Origin: Planctomycetota bacterium
GTDB lineage: Bacteria > Planctomycetota > Phycisphaerae > Phycisphaerales > SM1A02
NCBI GenBank assembly: GCA_017859745.1
Contig: JAFMML010000009.1
Coordinates: 1-64,000 of the forward strand
Direction: 5' to 3'
Length of the DNA stretch: 64,000 bases
Shown here: one piece after another, positions 1-8,292 of the stretch
Numbering within the stretch: position 1 is the first letter of the stretch
Layout: each line of letters opens with the position of its first letter
The notes under the pieces: model-generated
Told to the model about the DNA's origin: nothing
What the model saw: the letters and a program-made list of their open reading frames with translations, nothing else
The model's database searches: none
Position numbers and translations under genes: made by a program

Positions 1-1
1 C

Positions 2-3000
2 CCGATCGCCAACTACATGAACTACACCGACGACGCCTGCATGAACCAGTTCACGGAGGGGCAGTCGCGACGGATGCGCTGCACCATCGTCCACTACCGC
101 GCGACGCTGCCCTGCGACGGCTGCGACGACGACGCGGACTCCGACGGCGACGGCGTCCCCAACGGCAGCGACAACTGCCCGGCGGTCGCCAACGCCGACC
201 AGGCCGACACCGACGGCGACGGCGTCGGCGACGCCTGCGACGGCTGCCCGACCGATCCCGATCGCACCGAGCCCGGCGACTGCGGCTGCAACGCCCCCGC
301 CGACGACACCGATGGCGACGGAGTGATCGACTGCGAGGACGGCTGCCCGAACGATCCGAACAAGACCGAGCCGGGCCCCTGCGGTTGCGGGCTCGCCGAC
401 GCCGACAGCGACGGCGACGGCACCCTCGACTGCAACGACGCCTGCCCGAACGACCCCTACACCGCGGTCGCCTCGGGCGGCTGCGGCTGCGGCTCGATCG
501 ACGCGGACGTCGACGGCGACGGCGTCCTCGACTGCGACGGCGTGGTCTTCGACGTGGGAACCTTCAACCTCTCCGGCGGCCAGTCCGCTTCGGTGGCTCT
601 CGAGGGCTACGTCGGCACCATGACCGGCTTCGCCATCGCCTTCGACTACGACGGCGGCGGCGGGACCTGGGCCTCCGACATGGTCGCGGCCTTCGGCAAC
701 GGCAGCGACGGCGTCGAGGTCGGCGGCTACAACGCCGACTTCGGCTACGAGAGCCTCGGCGCGTGGTCCTTCGACGGCAGCGGCTCCGCGGCCGACGGCG
801 TCTACAGCGACGCCATGGAGGCCTCGCTTCCGATCATCCCGGGTCAGACCTTCAAGTTCCGGATCATGAACGGCTGGAGCAGCGCCCCCAGCACCGAGTA
901 CGCGAACGTTCGCATCGTCGTCTTCGGCATCGTGCCCGACAATCCGTGCGCCGAACTCGCGGCGACGGCGACGACCACCGCCTTCGGCTCCGACGGAGCA
1001 AGCGGCGCGACCTTGTCGATCTCGACCGGCGAGGGCTGCGCCTGGACGGCCTCGAGCGACAGCGCCTGGGTGACGCTGTCGGCCGGATCGGGCTCGGGCG
1101 ATGCGGCCCTCACCTTCGACGTGGCCCTCAACGGCACCGCGGTCGCCAGAACCGCCGTCGTCACCGTCGACTCCGACGGCGCCGACGCGGTGACGATCTC
1201 GATCTCGCAGGAGGCCAACGCCTGTGCGGCCGACAGCGACGGCGACGGCGTCGGCGACTGCGACGACGGATGCCCGAGCGATCCCGGCAAGACCTCGCCG
1301 GGCGCCTGCGGATGCGGCGTGGCCGACACCGACAGCGATGGCGACGGCACCCCCGACTGCAACGACGGATGCCCCACCGACGCCAACAAGACCTCGCCGG
1401 GCGCCTGCGGATGCGGCGTGGCCGACGCCGACAGCGACGGCGACGGCACCCCCGACTGCAACGACGGATGCCCGACCGATCCCGACAAGACGTCGCCCGG
1501 CACCTGCGGCTGCGGCGTGGCCGACGCCGACAGCGACGGCGACGGCACCCTCGACTGCAACGACGGTTGTCCGAGCGACCCCAACAAGACCGATCCCGGA
1601 ACCTGCGGGTGCGGCGTCGACGATGCGGGCGCCACGAACTGGTGGCCCGACGTCGACGGCGACGGCTACGGCGACGCCACCGCGATCGCGACCTCGGCGT
1701 GCGTCCAGCCCGTCGGCTTCGTCGGCAACGACCTCGACTGCGACGACGTGAACGCCGCGATCAACCCCAACGCCGTCGACATCTGCGGCGACGGCCTCGA
1801 CAACGACTGCAACGGAGAAGTCGACGAGACCTGCTCCGGCGCCGTCGGCTTCCTCGGCTTCACCGGCGAGATCGTCGAGACCGTGGTGAACGGCGTCCGG
1901 TACGCGAGCATGGACGTCTACGCGAACTTCGACTCGACCAGCGTCGAGGTCGTCAACGTCTACGACTCGACGGTCGCCAACGCCGGAGGTTCCGCCTTCG
2001 TGCAGAACGACTTCGCGGGCGGAACGTGGTCTCCCTCGCTGACCGATCCCTCGCTGGAGGCGATCGACTCCTACGTCACCGTCGGTGGCGAGGCGGGCCC
2101 GGCCGCGGGCAACACCACCTCGTTCGATCCCTCGTTCCCCGACGGCACCGTCGCGGTGCCCCCGGCGGGCGCGGGCTGGTTCAACTCGAACCCGACCAAC
2201 CTGCAGGGCTTCAGCGACGAGCAGGGCCGCGTGCGGATGGCTCGCTACGTGATCGCGATGACCTCCACCGAGGACGTCCTCTCGTTCACGGCCTCGATCT
2301 CCTTCGCGGGCTATCCCGGAGGTGACACCCAGCAGCAGTCCGCCAGCGTCGAGGTGGCCTGGCCCACCCTGCCGCCGGTCGAGTTCCTCGGGCTCGAGGG
2401 CGTGCTCACGGAGTTCGACTTCGAGGGCGTCTCCTACGCCCGCGTCGACCTCTACGCGGCGTTCAACTCCGCGAGCGTCGAGGTGGTCAACGTCTACAGC
2501 ACCGACATCGCCAACGCCTTCGGCACCGCGTTCGTCCAGAACGACTTCGCCGGCGGAACCTGGTCGCCGGTCCTGTCGAATCCCGCGACGATGGTGGCGG
2601 ACTCGTTCGTCACCGTCGGCGGCGATCTCGCCTCGCCGTCCTCCAACACCACCACCTTCGATCCGGGCTTCCCCGACGCCGGCGCCGAGGCGCCTCCGGT
2701 GGGCGCGGGCTGGTACAACTCCAACCCCGCCAACCTGCAGGGCTTCACCGACGTCGACGGCCGAGTCCTGATCGGACGGTTCACGATCGTGCCCACCGCC
2801 GCCGAGGACGTCTTCTCGGCGACGGCGAGCCTGACCTTCGCGGGATACCCAGACGGTGCCACGCAGCAGCAGACCGCCTCGACCGCGGTGGCGTGGCCGG
2901 TCTCGCCCTGCCCGGCCGACTTCGACGGCAACGGCGTCGTGGACGGTGCGGACCTGGGATTCATCCTGCTGGACTGGGGCACGGCCAGTCCGGCCAGCGA

Positions 3001-3073
3001 CCTCGACGGGAGCGGAATCGTCGACGGCGCCGACATCGGCCTGATGCTGCTCGACTGGGGCGGCTGTCTCTGA
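2..3073 (+). CDS. Secreted M43-type metalloprotease, C-terminal part (5' end outside window)
   Basis: The reading frame is open at the left edge (frame of base 2), so this is the 3' part of a larger gene. The first visible residues, NYMNYTDDACMNQFT then GQSRRM, match the Met-turn and following helix of pappalysin/cytophagalysin (M43) proteases; the zinc-binding HExxH would lie upstream. After it come Cys/Asp-rich thrombospondin type 3-like calcium repeats (about 125-540), an unassigned beta-rich segment (541-945), a BACON-like domain (about 949-1220), a second set of TSP3-like repeats (1222-1635), a MopE-like metal-binding segment with DVDGDGYG, DCDD and GLDNDCNG (1636-1845), two homologous ~170-residue domains (about 1846-2370 and 2383-2905), and a C-terminal pair of dockerin-like EF-hand repeats with DFDGNGVVDGADLG (2905-3070). 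Probably exported and Ca-stabilised. The dockerin-like end may be a surface anchor (inference). Confidence 0.85.
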   Translation, partial: PIANYMNYTDDACMNQFTEGQSRRMRCTIVHYRATLPCDGCDDDADSDGDGVPNGSDNCPAVANADQADTDGDGVGDACDGCPTDPDRTEPGDCGCNAPADDTDGDGVIDCEDGCPNDPNKTEPGPCGCGLADADSDGDGTLDCNDACPNDPYTAVASGGCGCGSIDADVDGDGVLDCDGVVFDVGTFNLSGGQSASVALEGYVGTMTGFAIAFDYDGGGGTWASDMVAAFGNGSDGVEVGGYNADFGYESLGAWSFDGSGSAADGVYSDAMEASLPIIPGQTFKFRIMNGWSSAPSTEYANVRIVVFGIVPDNPCAELAATATTTAFGSDGASGATLSISTGEGCAWTASSDSAWVTLSAGSGSGDAALTFDVALNGTAVARTAVVTVDSDGADAVTISISQEANACAADSDGDGVGDCDDGCPSDPGKTSPGACGCGVADTDSDGDGTPDCNDGCPTDANKTSPGACGCGVADADSDGDGTPDCNDGCPTDPDKTSPGTCGCGVADADSDGDGTLDCNDGCPSDPNKTDPGTCGCGVDDAGATNWWPDVDGDGYGDATAIATSACVQPVGFVGNDLDCDDVNAAINPNAVDICGDGLDNDCNGEVDETCSGAVGFLGFTGEIVETVVNGVRYASMDVYANFDSTSVEVVNVYDSTVANAGGSAFVQNDFAGGTWSPSLTDPSLEAIDSYVTVGGEAGPAAGNTTSFDPSFPDGTVAVPPAGAGWFNSNPTNLQGFSDEQGRVRMARYVIAMTSTEDVLSFTASISFAGYPGGDTQQQSASVEVAWPTLPPVEFLGLEGVLTEFDFEGVSYARVDLYAAFNSASVEVVNVYSTDIANAFGTAFVQNDFAGGTWSPVLSNPATMVADSFVTVGGDLASPSSNTTTFDPGFPDAGAEAPPVGAGWYNSNPANLQGFTDVDGRVLIGRFTIVPTAAEDVFSATASLTFAGYPDGATQQQTASTAVAWPVSPCPADFDGNGVVDGADLGFILLDWGTASPASDLDGSGIVDGADIGLMLLDWGGCL

Positions 3074-3133
3074 GTTCCGCTCGTCCCTCCACGACGCTTC
3101 TCACACACTCCTCTGGCGGAACGAGATCCGCAA

Positions 3134-3172
3134 CGACGGCGCCGGTGGTCCTTCGGGGCCCCGGCGTCGTCG
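3134..3172 (+). terminator. Hairpin after the metalloprotease gene
   Basis: Arms 3134-3145 and 3161-3172 form 12 base pairs with one G-T pair; the 15-base loop can pair further (GGTCC with GGGCC-like bases). It lies 60 bases after the stop. No T-run follows, so termination is inferred from position and stability only. Confidence 0.45.
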
Positions 3173-3277
3173 CATCGTTCGGGCATGCCTCGAACACCCG
3201 TCCAAACCGAATGTCGGCATCGCGTGAGCGCGGGCCGACTCGCGGGATCCGCCGCCGCGACACGAAGGGCACCGTGG

Positions 3278-3283
3278 TAGATT
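3278..3283 (+). promoter_or_regulatory. -10-like box (TAGATT), leaderless-type, for the lipoprotein at 3291
   Basis: TAGATT ends 7 bases before the ATG at 3291 and no ribosome binding site lies between. This is the spacing expected if transcription starts at or next to the A of ATG. Confidence 0.5.
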
Positions 3284-3290
3284 CGCGATC

Positions 3291-3779
3291 ATGCACGACT
3301 CGCACGACTCGCACGACTCGTCCGCCACGACCTCTCCGATCGCATCGGTTGGTTCGTCCCACTCGCGACCTCGCCGCGGGGTCGCCCAGCGACGCACCGT
3401 CGCCGCCGGTGCCACGACCCTGCTTGCGATCACCATCGCGTTCGCATCGGGGTGCGTGACCGTCTCGGAGTCCTCGCCGGCAACGACGCCGGTGGGGACA
3501 TGGACTTCGAGCGCCGACGGCCTGCGCCTCGACCTGCGCGACGATGGTGCCTTCACGGTGACGCCACCGACGCCGCGCAATCCGGTCCGCGGACGCTGGA
3601 CGCTCGACGGCAGTCGCATCGAGTTCCGCAACGACGCCGATGCGGCGGTCTGCCCCGACGTTGCGGGAACCTACGGCTGGACGCTCGAGGAGGGTTCGCT
3701 CTTCTTCACGCTGGTCGAGGACGGCTGCGCGCCCCGTCGGGACCACATGACCAGCGTCTTCACCCGCGCGAACCGCTGA
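3291..3779 (+). CDS. Small lipoprotein with calycin-like domain
   Basis: 162 residues. A polar, HDS-repeat N-terminus is followed by a hydrophobic stretch and the lipobox-like end FASGC, so it is probably exported and lipid-anchored, though the region before the hydrophobic core is long for a signal peptide. The remaining ~105 residues start with VGTWTSSADG, contain DGAF, GRWTLDG, CPDVAGTYGW and the end VEDGCAPRRDHM. This GTW...DGxF...C..GxYxW...D.C..R pattern is common in small lipocalin-like proteins of unknown function; the two cysteines may form a disulfide. The start is set by the -10-like TAGATT 7 bases upstream. It stands alone between the protease and a convergent permease. Confidence 0.65.
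   Translation: MHDSHDSHDSSATTSPIASVGSSHSRPRRGVAQRRTVAAGATTLLAITIAFASGCVTVSESSPATTPVGTWTSSADGLRLDLRDDGAFTVTPPTPRNPVRGRWTLDGSRIEFRNDADAAVCPDVAGTYGWTLEEGSLFFTLVEDGCAPRRDHMTSVFTRANR
3294..3320 (+). repeat. 9-bp direct repeat, three copies
   Basis: CACGACTCG occurs three times in a row directly after the ATG of the lipoprotein gene and encodes HDS three times. The period is a multiple of three, so copy changes would keep the frame. Confidence 0.9.
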
Positions 3780-3834
3780 CGGCGCCCCGGAACGCTCACT
3801 GTCGGGCTTCACCACCGGGGCTCACGACCGAAGC

Positions 3835-4965
3835 TCACCGCCGAGGCGTATCCGGCGCGGCCTCGGCCCGCCCGGCCAGTTCGGCCTCTTCGAGCGCGAC
3901 CACCTCGTCGATGGGAAGCTGGTCGAGTTCGCGCGCCGGATCGACCCGCCGCCTTCGGGCCATCGCGTGCTGGGTGTAGAGCATCATCGCGGCCCCCGCG
4001 ACCGCCACGGTCCCGCAGACGAGCTGCGGCAGGCTCAGCATCTCGCCGAAGACGAACCAGCTCGCCGCCGCCACCGTGAACGGCTGCAACTGGACGACGC
4101 CGGTCGCCTGGGCGACGCCCAGCTTCGCCATGGCGGTGAAGTAGATGACGTGGCCCGCGGCGAGACCGAAGACGATCGAGACCGCCATCGCCGTCCAGGC
4201 GGTGCCGTCGAGGGCGACGAGCTGCTCGACCGGGTTCGCCGAGAAGATCGTCATCAGCACCAGCAGGCTTCCGCCCACGTAGAGGCTGATCACGCTGAAG
4301 GAGAGCTTCGCGGAGACGCCCGCAAGGCACCGTCGCACCGCCATGCCGTAGCAGGCGTAGCCGACACCCGAGGCCGCCGCGAGCAGCATGCCGATCAGGT
4401 TCGACTCGCGCGGCGCCCCTTCGAGGCCGCCGGTGACGACGCCGGTGACCTCCGCCGGCGCATACAGCGCGACCCCCACGACGCCCACCACCACCGCGGC
4501 CATGCCCGCCAGGAAGCTCGGCCGTCGGATCACCAGACGCTCGGCCGGGAAGAGGATCGCGGCGCCGACCGCCGTCGCCACGATCTGCATCCGCATGCCG
4601 AAGGTGAGCATGCCGGGACCGGTGTAGTAGAAGGCGCCGACGAAGGCGATCTGAGCGGTGGTCGAGAAGAACGCCGGCCACAGGGCCCGTCGCCAGATCC
4701 ACCCCGCGACCTGCCGCCTCGACAGCATCCACAGCAGGTACGGCAGCCAGACCAGCGCCGCGATTCCGTAGCGCCACCCGTTGCTCGCCCACAGATCGAG
4801 GCAACCGGTCAAGTACTCGACGAAGAGCGGCGTCACCGTCCAGCAGAACAGCGAGCCGGCCGCGGCGGCGATGCCCACGCCACTCACCGCAAGCGGCGCG
4901 GGGCCGGACGAGCGGTTCGCGTCGCCGTCGGTGGCGCCGGCGGTCGTGGATCGATTGACGGACAT
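3835..4965 (-). CDS. DMT superfamily (EamA) inner-membrane transporter
   Basis: 376 residues from the ATG at 4965. About ten hydrophobic segments in two EamA halves are visible: the first starts near GIAAAAGSLFCWTVTPLF, the second near GMLLAAASGVGYACYG and includes LGVAQATGVVQLQPF before the last two helices, as is usual for drug/metabolite transporters. An acidic-basic tail (RRRRVDPARELDQLP onwards) is cytoplasmic. The substrate cannot be told. An in-frame GTG lies 21 bases upstream (4986), but a -10-like TACGGT at 4977-4982 sits between the two, so the ATG is preferred. Divergent from the esterase at 5034; convergent with the lipoprotein at 3291. Confidence 0.8.
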   Translation of the reverse strand: MSVNRSTTAGATDGDANRSSGPAPLAVSGVGIAAAAGSLFCWTVTPLFVEYLTGCLDLWASNGWRYGIAALVWLPYLLWMLSRRQVAGWIWRRALWPAFFSTTAQIAFVGAFYYTGPGMLTFGMRMQIVATAVGAAILFPAERLVIRRPSFLAGMAAVVVGVVGVALYAPAEVTGVVTGGLEGAPRESNLIGMLLAAASGVGYACYGMAVRRCLAGVSAKLSFSVISLYVGGSLLVLMTIFSANPVEQLVALDGTAWTAMAVSIVFGLAAGHVIYFTAMAKLGVAQATGVVQLQPFTVAAASWFVFGEMLSLPQLVCGTVAVAGAAMMLYTQHAMARRRRVDPARELDQLPIDEVVALEEAELAGRAEAAPDTPRR

Positions 4966-4976
4966 CGGAGTCCGGG

Positions 4977-4982
4977 ACCGTA
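4977..4982 (-). promoter_or_regulatory. -10-like box (TACGGT) for the DMT permease
   Basis: On the minus strand TACGGT ends 11 bases before the ATG at 4965, predicting a leader of only a few bases. It excludes the upstream GTG at 4986 as the start. Confidence 0.4.
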
Positions 4983-5021
4983 CCACCTCGATCGCCTCGG
5001 CGAGGGGATCCGGTCGTTCGC

Positions 5022-5027
5022 TATCGT
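5022..5027 (+). promoter_or_regulatory. -10-like box (TATCGT), leaderless-type, for the esterase at 5034
   Basis: TATCGT ends 6 bases before the ATG at 5034 and there is no ribosome binding site in the gap. Confidence 0.5.
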
Positions 5028-5033
5028 CCCCTC

Positions 5034-5993
5034 ATGCACCAACGCGTCTCGACGACGGTCCTGTGCTCGGCGTTGGCTCTCGCACTGGGATCGTCCGGCG
5101 ACGCGGGGGCCGATGAGATGACCAGCGACGCTCCGACGCCGACCTCGCAGAAGACCGCGTCCGAAACGGCGCCCTCCGCAAGGGTTCTCGCCGAGATCCG
5201 CCACGGTCGAGTCTCGATCGAACTGGACGACGGTGTGGCGGCGACGGTGCCCTACCGACTCGTCGTTCCGGCCGAGCAGATCCTCTCGCGCCACCCGAAC
5301 GGGTTGCCCCTGATCGTCTTCCTGCACGGCTCCGGCGAGCGGGGCGACGACAACCAGGCCCAGTTGCGCCACTTCGTCGGCGACTCCGGGGGCGACGCGT
5401 TCCAACGCCGCCAGCCGTGCCTGGTGCTGGCGGTGCAGTGCCCCGCCGACCAGTACTGGACCCGACTCGAACGAGACCGCATCGGCGACGCCGCGTACGC
5501 CCCACGCTTCGATCGGACCACCCCTGCCATGGAGGCGGTGATCACCGCGATCGACGAGGTGCTCGAGGGGCATCCCGAAGTCGATCGGGATCGCGTGCAT
5601 CTGACGGGGCTTTCGATCGGCGGCTACGGCGCGTTCGACCTCGCCGCCCGCCGCCCGGAGCTCTTCGCCTCGGTCGTGCCGATCTGCGGAGGGGGCGATC
5701 CCACGACGGCGGACCGCCTCGCCGCCTTGCCGATCACGATCGTGCACGGGACCCTCGACCAGGTCGTGCCGGTCGAGGCGAGTCGGCGCATGCACGCGGC
5801 CATCGTCGCGGCGCAGGTCGCTCGGAGCATCGACGAGTCCGGTCGCGCGCGGCTCGTCGAGTATCCCGACGCCCACCACGAGTCGTGGACGCGCGCCTAT
5901 CGGTTCGGGGCCGAAGGCGTCCTGGACTGGATGTTCGCCCAGCGCCGCGCCTCGCCACCCCGCAACCTCCCGAAGGAGTCGGCCCCGCGATGA
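5034..5993 (+). CDS. Secreted alpha/beta-hydrolase (esterase/PHB depolymerase-like)
   Basis: 319 residues with an N-terminal signal peptide (hydrophobic VLCSALALALG, cleavage near residue 25-28). The hydrolase core shows the oxyanion-hole motif HGSGERGDD, the nucleophile elbow GLSIGGYG (Ser194), an acid in HGTLDQVVP (Asp242) and a histidine in DAHHESW (His281 or 282). This is the arrangement of the feruloyl esterase/PHB depolymerase and dienelactone hydrolase-like families that hydrolyse esters outside the cytoplasm; the substrate is not evident. Its stop overlaps the start of the next gene (ATGA, 5990-5993), so both are one transcript. Confidence 0.8.
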   Translation: MHQRVSTTVLCSALALALGSSGDAGADEMTSDAPTPTSQKTASETAPSARVLAEIRHGRVSIELDDGVAATVPYRLVVPAEQILSRHPNGLPLIVFLHGSGERGDDNQAQLRHFVGDSGGDAFQRRQPCLVLAVQCPADQYWTRLERDRIGDAAYAPRFDRTTPAMEAVITAIDEVLEGHPEVDRDRVHLTGLSIGGYGAFDLAARRPELFASVVPICGGGDPTTADRLAALPITIVHGTLDQVVPVEASRRMHAAIVAAQVARSIDESGRARLVEYPDAHHESWTRAYRFGAEGVLDWMFAQRRASPPRNLPKESAPR

Positions 5994-6988
5994 ACCTGCC
6001 CACGCCTCGAACCGGTGCTCCGTTTCATGCGACGGCTCTCGCATTCCTCTTCGCAGCGCTGGCATCGGTCCCCATCGGCTGCACCGCCACCACGACGATC
6101 GACGTCCCGGCAGCTTCGACCGCGGGCCCGTTCACGATCGTGCTGGGCATCGCGCAGGATGCCGGAGTCCCGCAAGCGGGCGTCTTCTCGGATCCGCGCT
6201 GGGACGATCCGGCGGCGCAGCGCCTGGCGGTGAGCCTCGGCATCGTCGATCCCGCGTCCTCGACGCGATACATGATCGACGCGACACCGGACTTCAAGCG
6301 GCAGTCGCTCGACCTGTATCGAGCCTCCGACGGTCCGCCGCGGCCGGTGCTCGACGGGATCCTCCTGACCCACGGACACATGGGCCACTACACCGGGCTC
6401 ATGTTCCTCGGCCACGAGTCGATCGGCGCGAACGGGGTCCCGGTCTGGGCGATGCCGCGCATGGCGGAGTTCCTGCGGACCAACGGACCGTGGAGCCAAC
6501 TCGTCGCCTACGGCAACATCCGACTCGAGCCGCTGACGGCAGGTGTTCCGGTGGAACTCGGCGACGGACTCTCGGTGACGCCGCTGCTGGTGCCGCACCG
6601 GCAGGAGTTCTCCGAGGTCGTGGCGTTCCGCGTCGACGGCCCGCGTCGCTCGGTGCTGTGGCTCCCCGACATCGACTCGTGGCGGGAATGGGACGAGTGG
6701 GGCGTGCGCCTCGAGGACGTGCTGGCGACCGTCGACGTCGCCTATCTCGACGCGACCTTCTTCGCCGACGGCGAGATTCCCGGCCGCGACATGAGTGGAT
6801 TTCCCCATCCGTTCATCCGCACGACGATCGACCGGCTCGCGGACCTGCCCGCTTCGGAGCGTAAGAAGGTCCGCTTCATCCACCTCAACCACACCAATCC
6901 GGCGCTCGACCCCTCGTCGCCGGCGCGGCGCGAGATCGAGTCCGCGGGCATGGCGGTCGCCGAACGGGGCGAGATCGTCGGCCTCTGA
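5990..6988 (+). CDS. PqqB-like MBL-fold metallohydrolase lipoprotein
   Basis: 332 residues. The start at 5990 is chosen because GAAGGAG lies about 11 bases upstream and the ATG overlaps the previous stop by 4 bases. The N-terminus has a signal with lipobox end VPIGC, so the enzyme is predicted to be lipid-anchored outside the inner membrane. The core carries the metallo-beta-lactamase motif as THGHMGHYTGL (His128, His130, His133), with Gly where most family members have Asp, as in PqqB-like proteins; later metal-ligand candidates are LWLPDIDSW, LDATFF and FIHLNHTNP. PQQ genes are not present nearby, so a general hydrolase rather than a PQQ biosynthesis protein is likelier. Co-transcribed with the esterase. 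Confidence 0.75.
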   Translation: MNLPTPRTGAPFHATALAFLFAALASVPIGCTATTTIDVPAASTAGPFTIVLGIAQDAGVPQAGVFSDPRWDDPAAQRLAVSLGIVDPASSTRYMIDATPDFKRQSLDLYRASDGPPRPVLDGILLTHGHMGHYTGLMFLGHESIGANGVPVWAMPRMAEFLRTNGPWSQLVAYGNIRLEPLTAGVPVELGDGLSVTPLLVPHRQEFSEVVAFRVDGPRRSVLWLPDIDSWREWDEWGVRLEDVLATVDVAYLDATFFADGEIPGRDMSGFPHPFIRTTIDRLADLPASERKKVRFIHLNHTNPALDPSSPARREIESAGMAVAERGEIVGL

Positions 6989-7010
6989 ACCGGTGCGTTC
7001 GGCGGTCGTG

Positions 7011-7616
7011 TCAGGGCTCGAGCCACGTCGATCGGACCACCTGCCCAGCCTCGTCGAACTCGAAGGCCGCCCGCTCGTGGCCTGCCGCATGCAGGGCAAG
7101 CACGTCGAATCGCTCGACGCGGGTCCGCAGCACCGCGAAGTTCGCACGTCCCGCCTCGGACTCCGCCGCGTCGGGGTTTCGCGACTCCAACGCGTCGGGC
7201 AGGTTGGGCGAAGGAACGTCGCAGGCCGTGCCGGGCACATGCGGCGCGAGGTAGCACCGACGGCTCGGCAGGCTGGTCTCGGCCCAGCGCTCCAGGGCGA
7301 TCGGATCCTCGTCGGCGACGAGATGCACCGTCGCCCGCCCGCGTGCCCGCACCTGCAACTTGCTTCCGGGGTCGTAGAAGGTCCATGCCACGCGAGGATC
7401 GGCCCGAATCTCCTCGATCTTCGGACTGCGCCGATCGGTGTGGCAGCCGAGGACGGCGCCCTCGCGCATCGCCTCGCGAAGCACCACGGTCCGCGCCGCG
7501 GGAGCGCCCTGCCCATCGACCGTCGCCAGGACCGGCAGACGCCAGGAGTGACGCCGATCCCGCACCGCTCTGGCCAGGCGAACCCAGCAGTCGTGGATCA
7601 GTTCGTCGAGGGTCAT
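7011..7616 (-). CDS. PNPOx-like FMN-binding flavoprotein
   Basis: 201 residues. The sequence has the split-barrel pattern of pyridoxamine 5'-phosphate oxidase-like proteins: ATVDGQGAPAARTVVLRE, then HTDRRSPKIEEI, and a C-terminal half ending in FDVLALHAAGHERAAFEFD. The version with DPRVAWTFYDPGSKLQVRARG is typical of the Alr4036-type group. It probably binds FMN in the cytoplasm; whether it oxidises PNP/PMP is not clear. An in-frame TTG at 7646 would add ten Arg-rich residues; the ATG at 7616 is preferred because GGAG lies 11 bases upstream of it. Confidence 0.75.
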   Translation of the reverse strand: MTLDELIHDCWVRLARAVRDRRHSWRLPVLATVDGQGAPAARTVVLREAMREGAVLGCHTDRRSPKIEEIRADPRVAWTFYDPGSKLQVRARGRATVHLVADEDPIALERWAETSLPSRRCYLAPHVPGTACDVPSPNLPDALESRNPDAAESEAGRANFAVLRTRVERFDVLALHAAGHERAAFEFDEAGQVVRSTWLEP

Positions 7617-7765
7617 CGCGGCGCTCCGTCGTCGGCGTGGTTGCAAGTCGTGATCGAGACCCGATCGAGCCGTCCCGCGGGCTCGCTCCGGCTATCCTCG
7701 ACCCGATCCATTCAAACGTACCTCAGAGTCCCAAGCGGCCGCCACCGTCCGGAGCATGCGCCATC

Positions 7766-8212
7766 ATGAACGCTCGATTCGTCCGTGCCCTCGCTCTTCT
7801 CTCTCTGGCCTCGCTGTCGGTGGGTTGCGCCACCCGATACCAGCCCGACGACTTCGCGGGCACCTGGCGGGGCCAGGCCACGTGCGTCAACACCGTCGGA
7901 AGTCCCACGGTGGAGCAGGTCCTGTCGATCGAGATCGGCGTGCAGGGGCGCGTCGAGGGAACGATCGCATGGCGAACGCTCGACGCCGGCCTCGGCCATG
8001 ATCCCGATGGCGAGGAGGTCTTCGAAGACATCGAGAACGTGATCGGGATCGCCAGCGTCGAGGACGGCAGCATGGCGCTGGTCGAGACCGCGGAGCCGGG
8101 GACCCTGTTCGCCCGCATGCGTCCGGACGGTCGGCTCGAGCTGCTCCGAACCCAGCCGGGCCAGCAACCGGTCGTCACGCTGGCGACCCTCGCCCGCGAC
8201 GACGAGCGCTGA
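7766..8212 (+). CDS. Small lipoprotein of unknown function
   Basis: 148 residues. Signal peptide with lipobox LSVGC at about residue 21, followed by a short beta-rich domain that begins DDFAGTWRGQATC and runs through SIEIGVQGRVEGTIAW, MALVETAEPGTLF and MRPDGRLELL. The FAGTWRG opening and alternating strands suggest a small lipocalin-like barrel, similar in style but not in sequence to the lipoprotein at 3291. The start has CCGGAG 9-12 bases upstream. No function can be assigned. Confidence 0.6.
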   Translation: MNARFVRALALLSLASLSVGCATRYQPDDFAGTWRGQATCVNTVGSPTVEQVLSIEIGVQGRVEGTIAWRTLDAGLGHDPDGEEVFEDIENVIGIASVEDGSMALVETAEPGTLFARMRPDGRLELLRTQPGQQPVVTLATLARDDER

Positions 8213-8236
8213 TTCGGGAGACCCGACGCCTCAGCC

Positions 8237-8292
8237 GGCCCAGTTCAGCCGGCCCAGTTCAGGCGGCCCAGTTCAGGCGGCCCAGTTCAGCC
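8237..8292. repeat. 14-bp direct repeat, four copies
   Basis: GGCCCAGTTCAG followed by CC or GC is repeated four times without gaps (8237, 8251, 8265, 8279), with a partial fifth copy to about 8299. The last copies overlap the final codons and stop of the osmC gene. The 14-base period shifts frame, and the repeat itself supplies TGA on the minus strand. Confidence 0.95.

Noticed and set aside
385-2325. Arg-rich plus-strand frame within the metalloprotease gene
   Set aside because: It is an overlapping frame of Gly/Asp-rich repeats read out of phase, without any domain or start signal.
4966-4986. GTG at 4986 as start of the DMT permease
   Set aside because: A -10-like TACGGT lies between it and the ATG at 4965, so the GTG is probably not transcribed.
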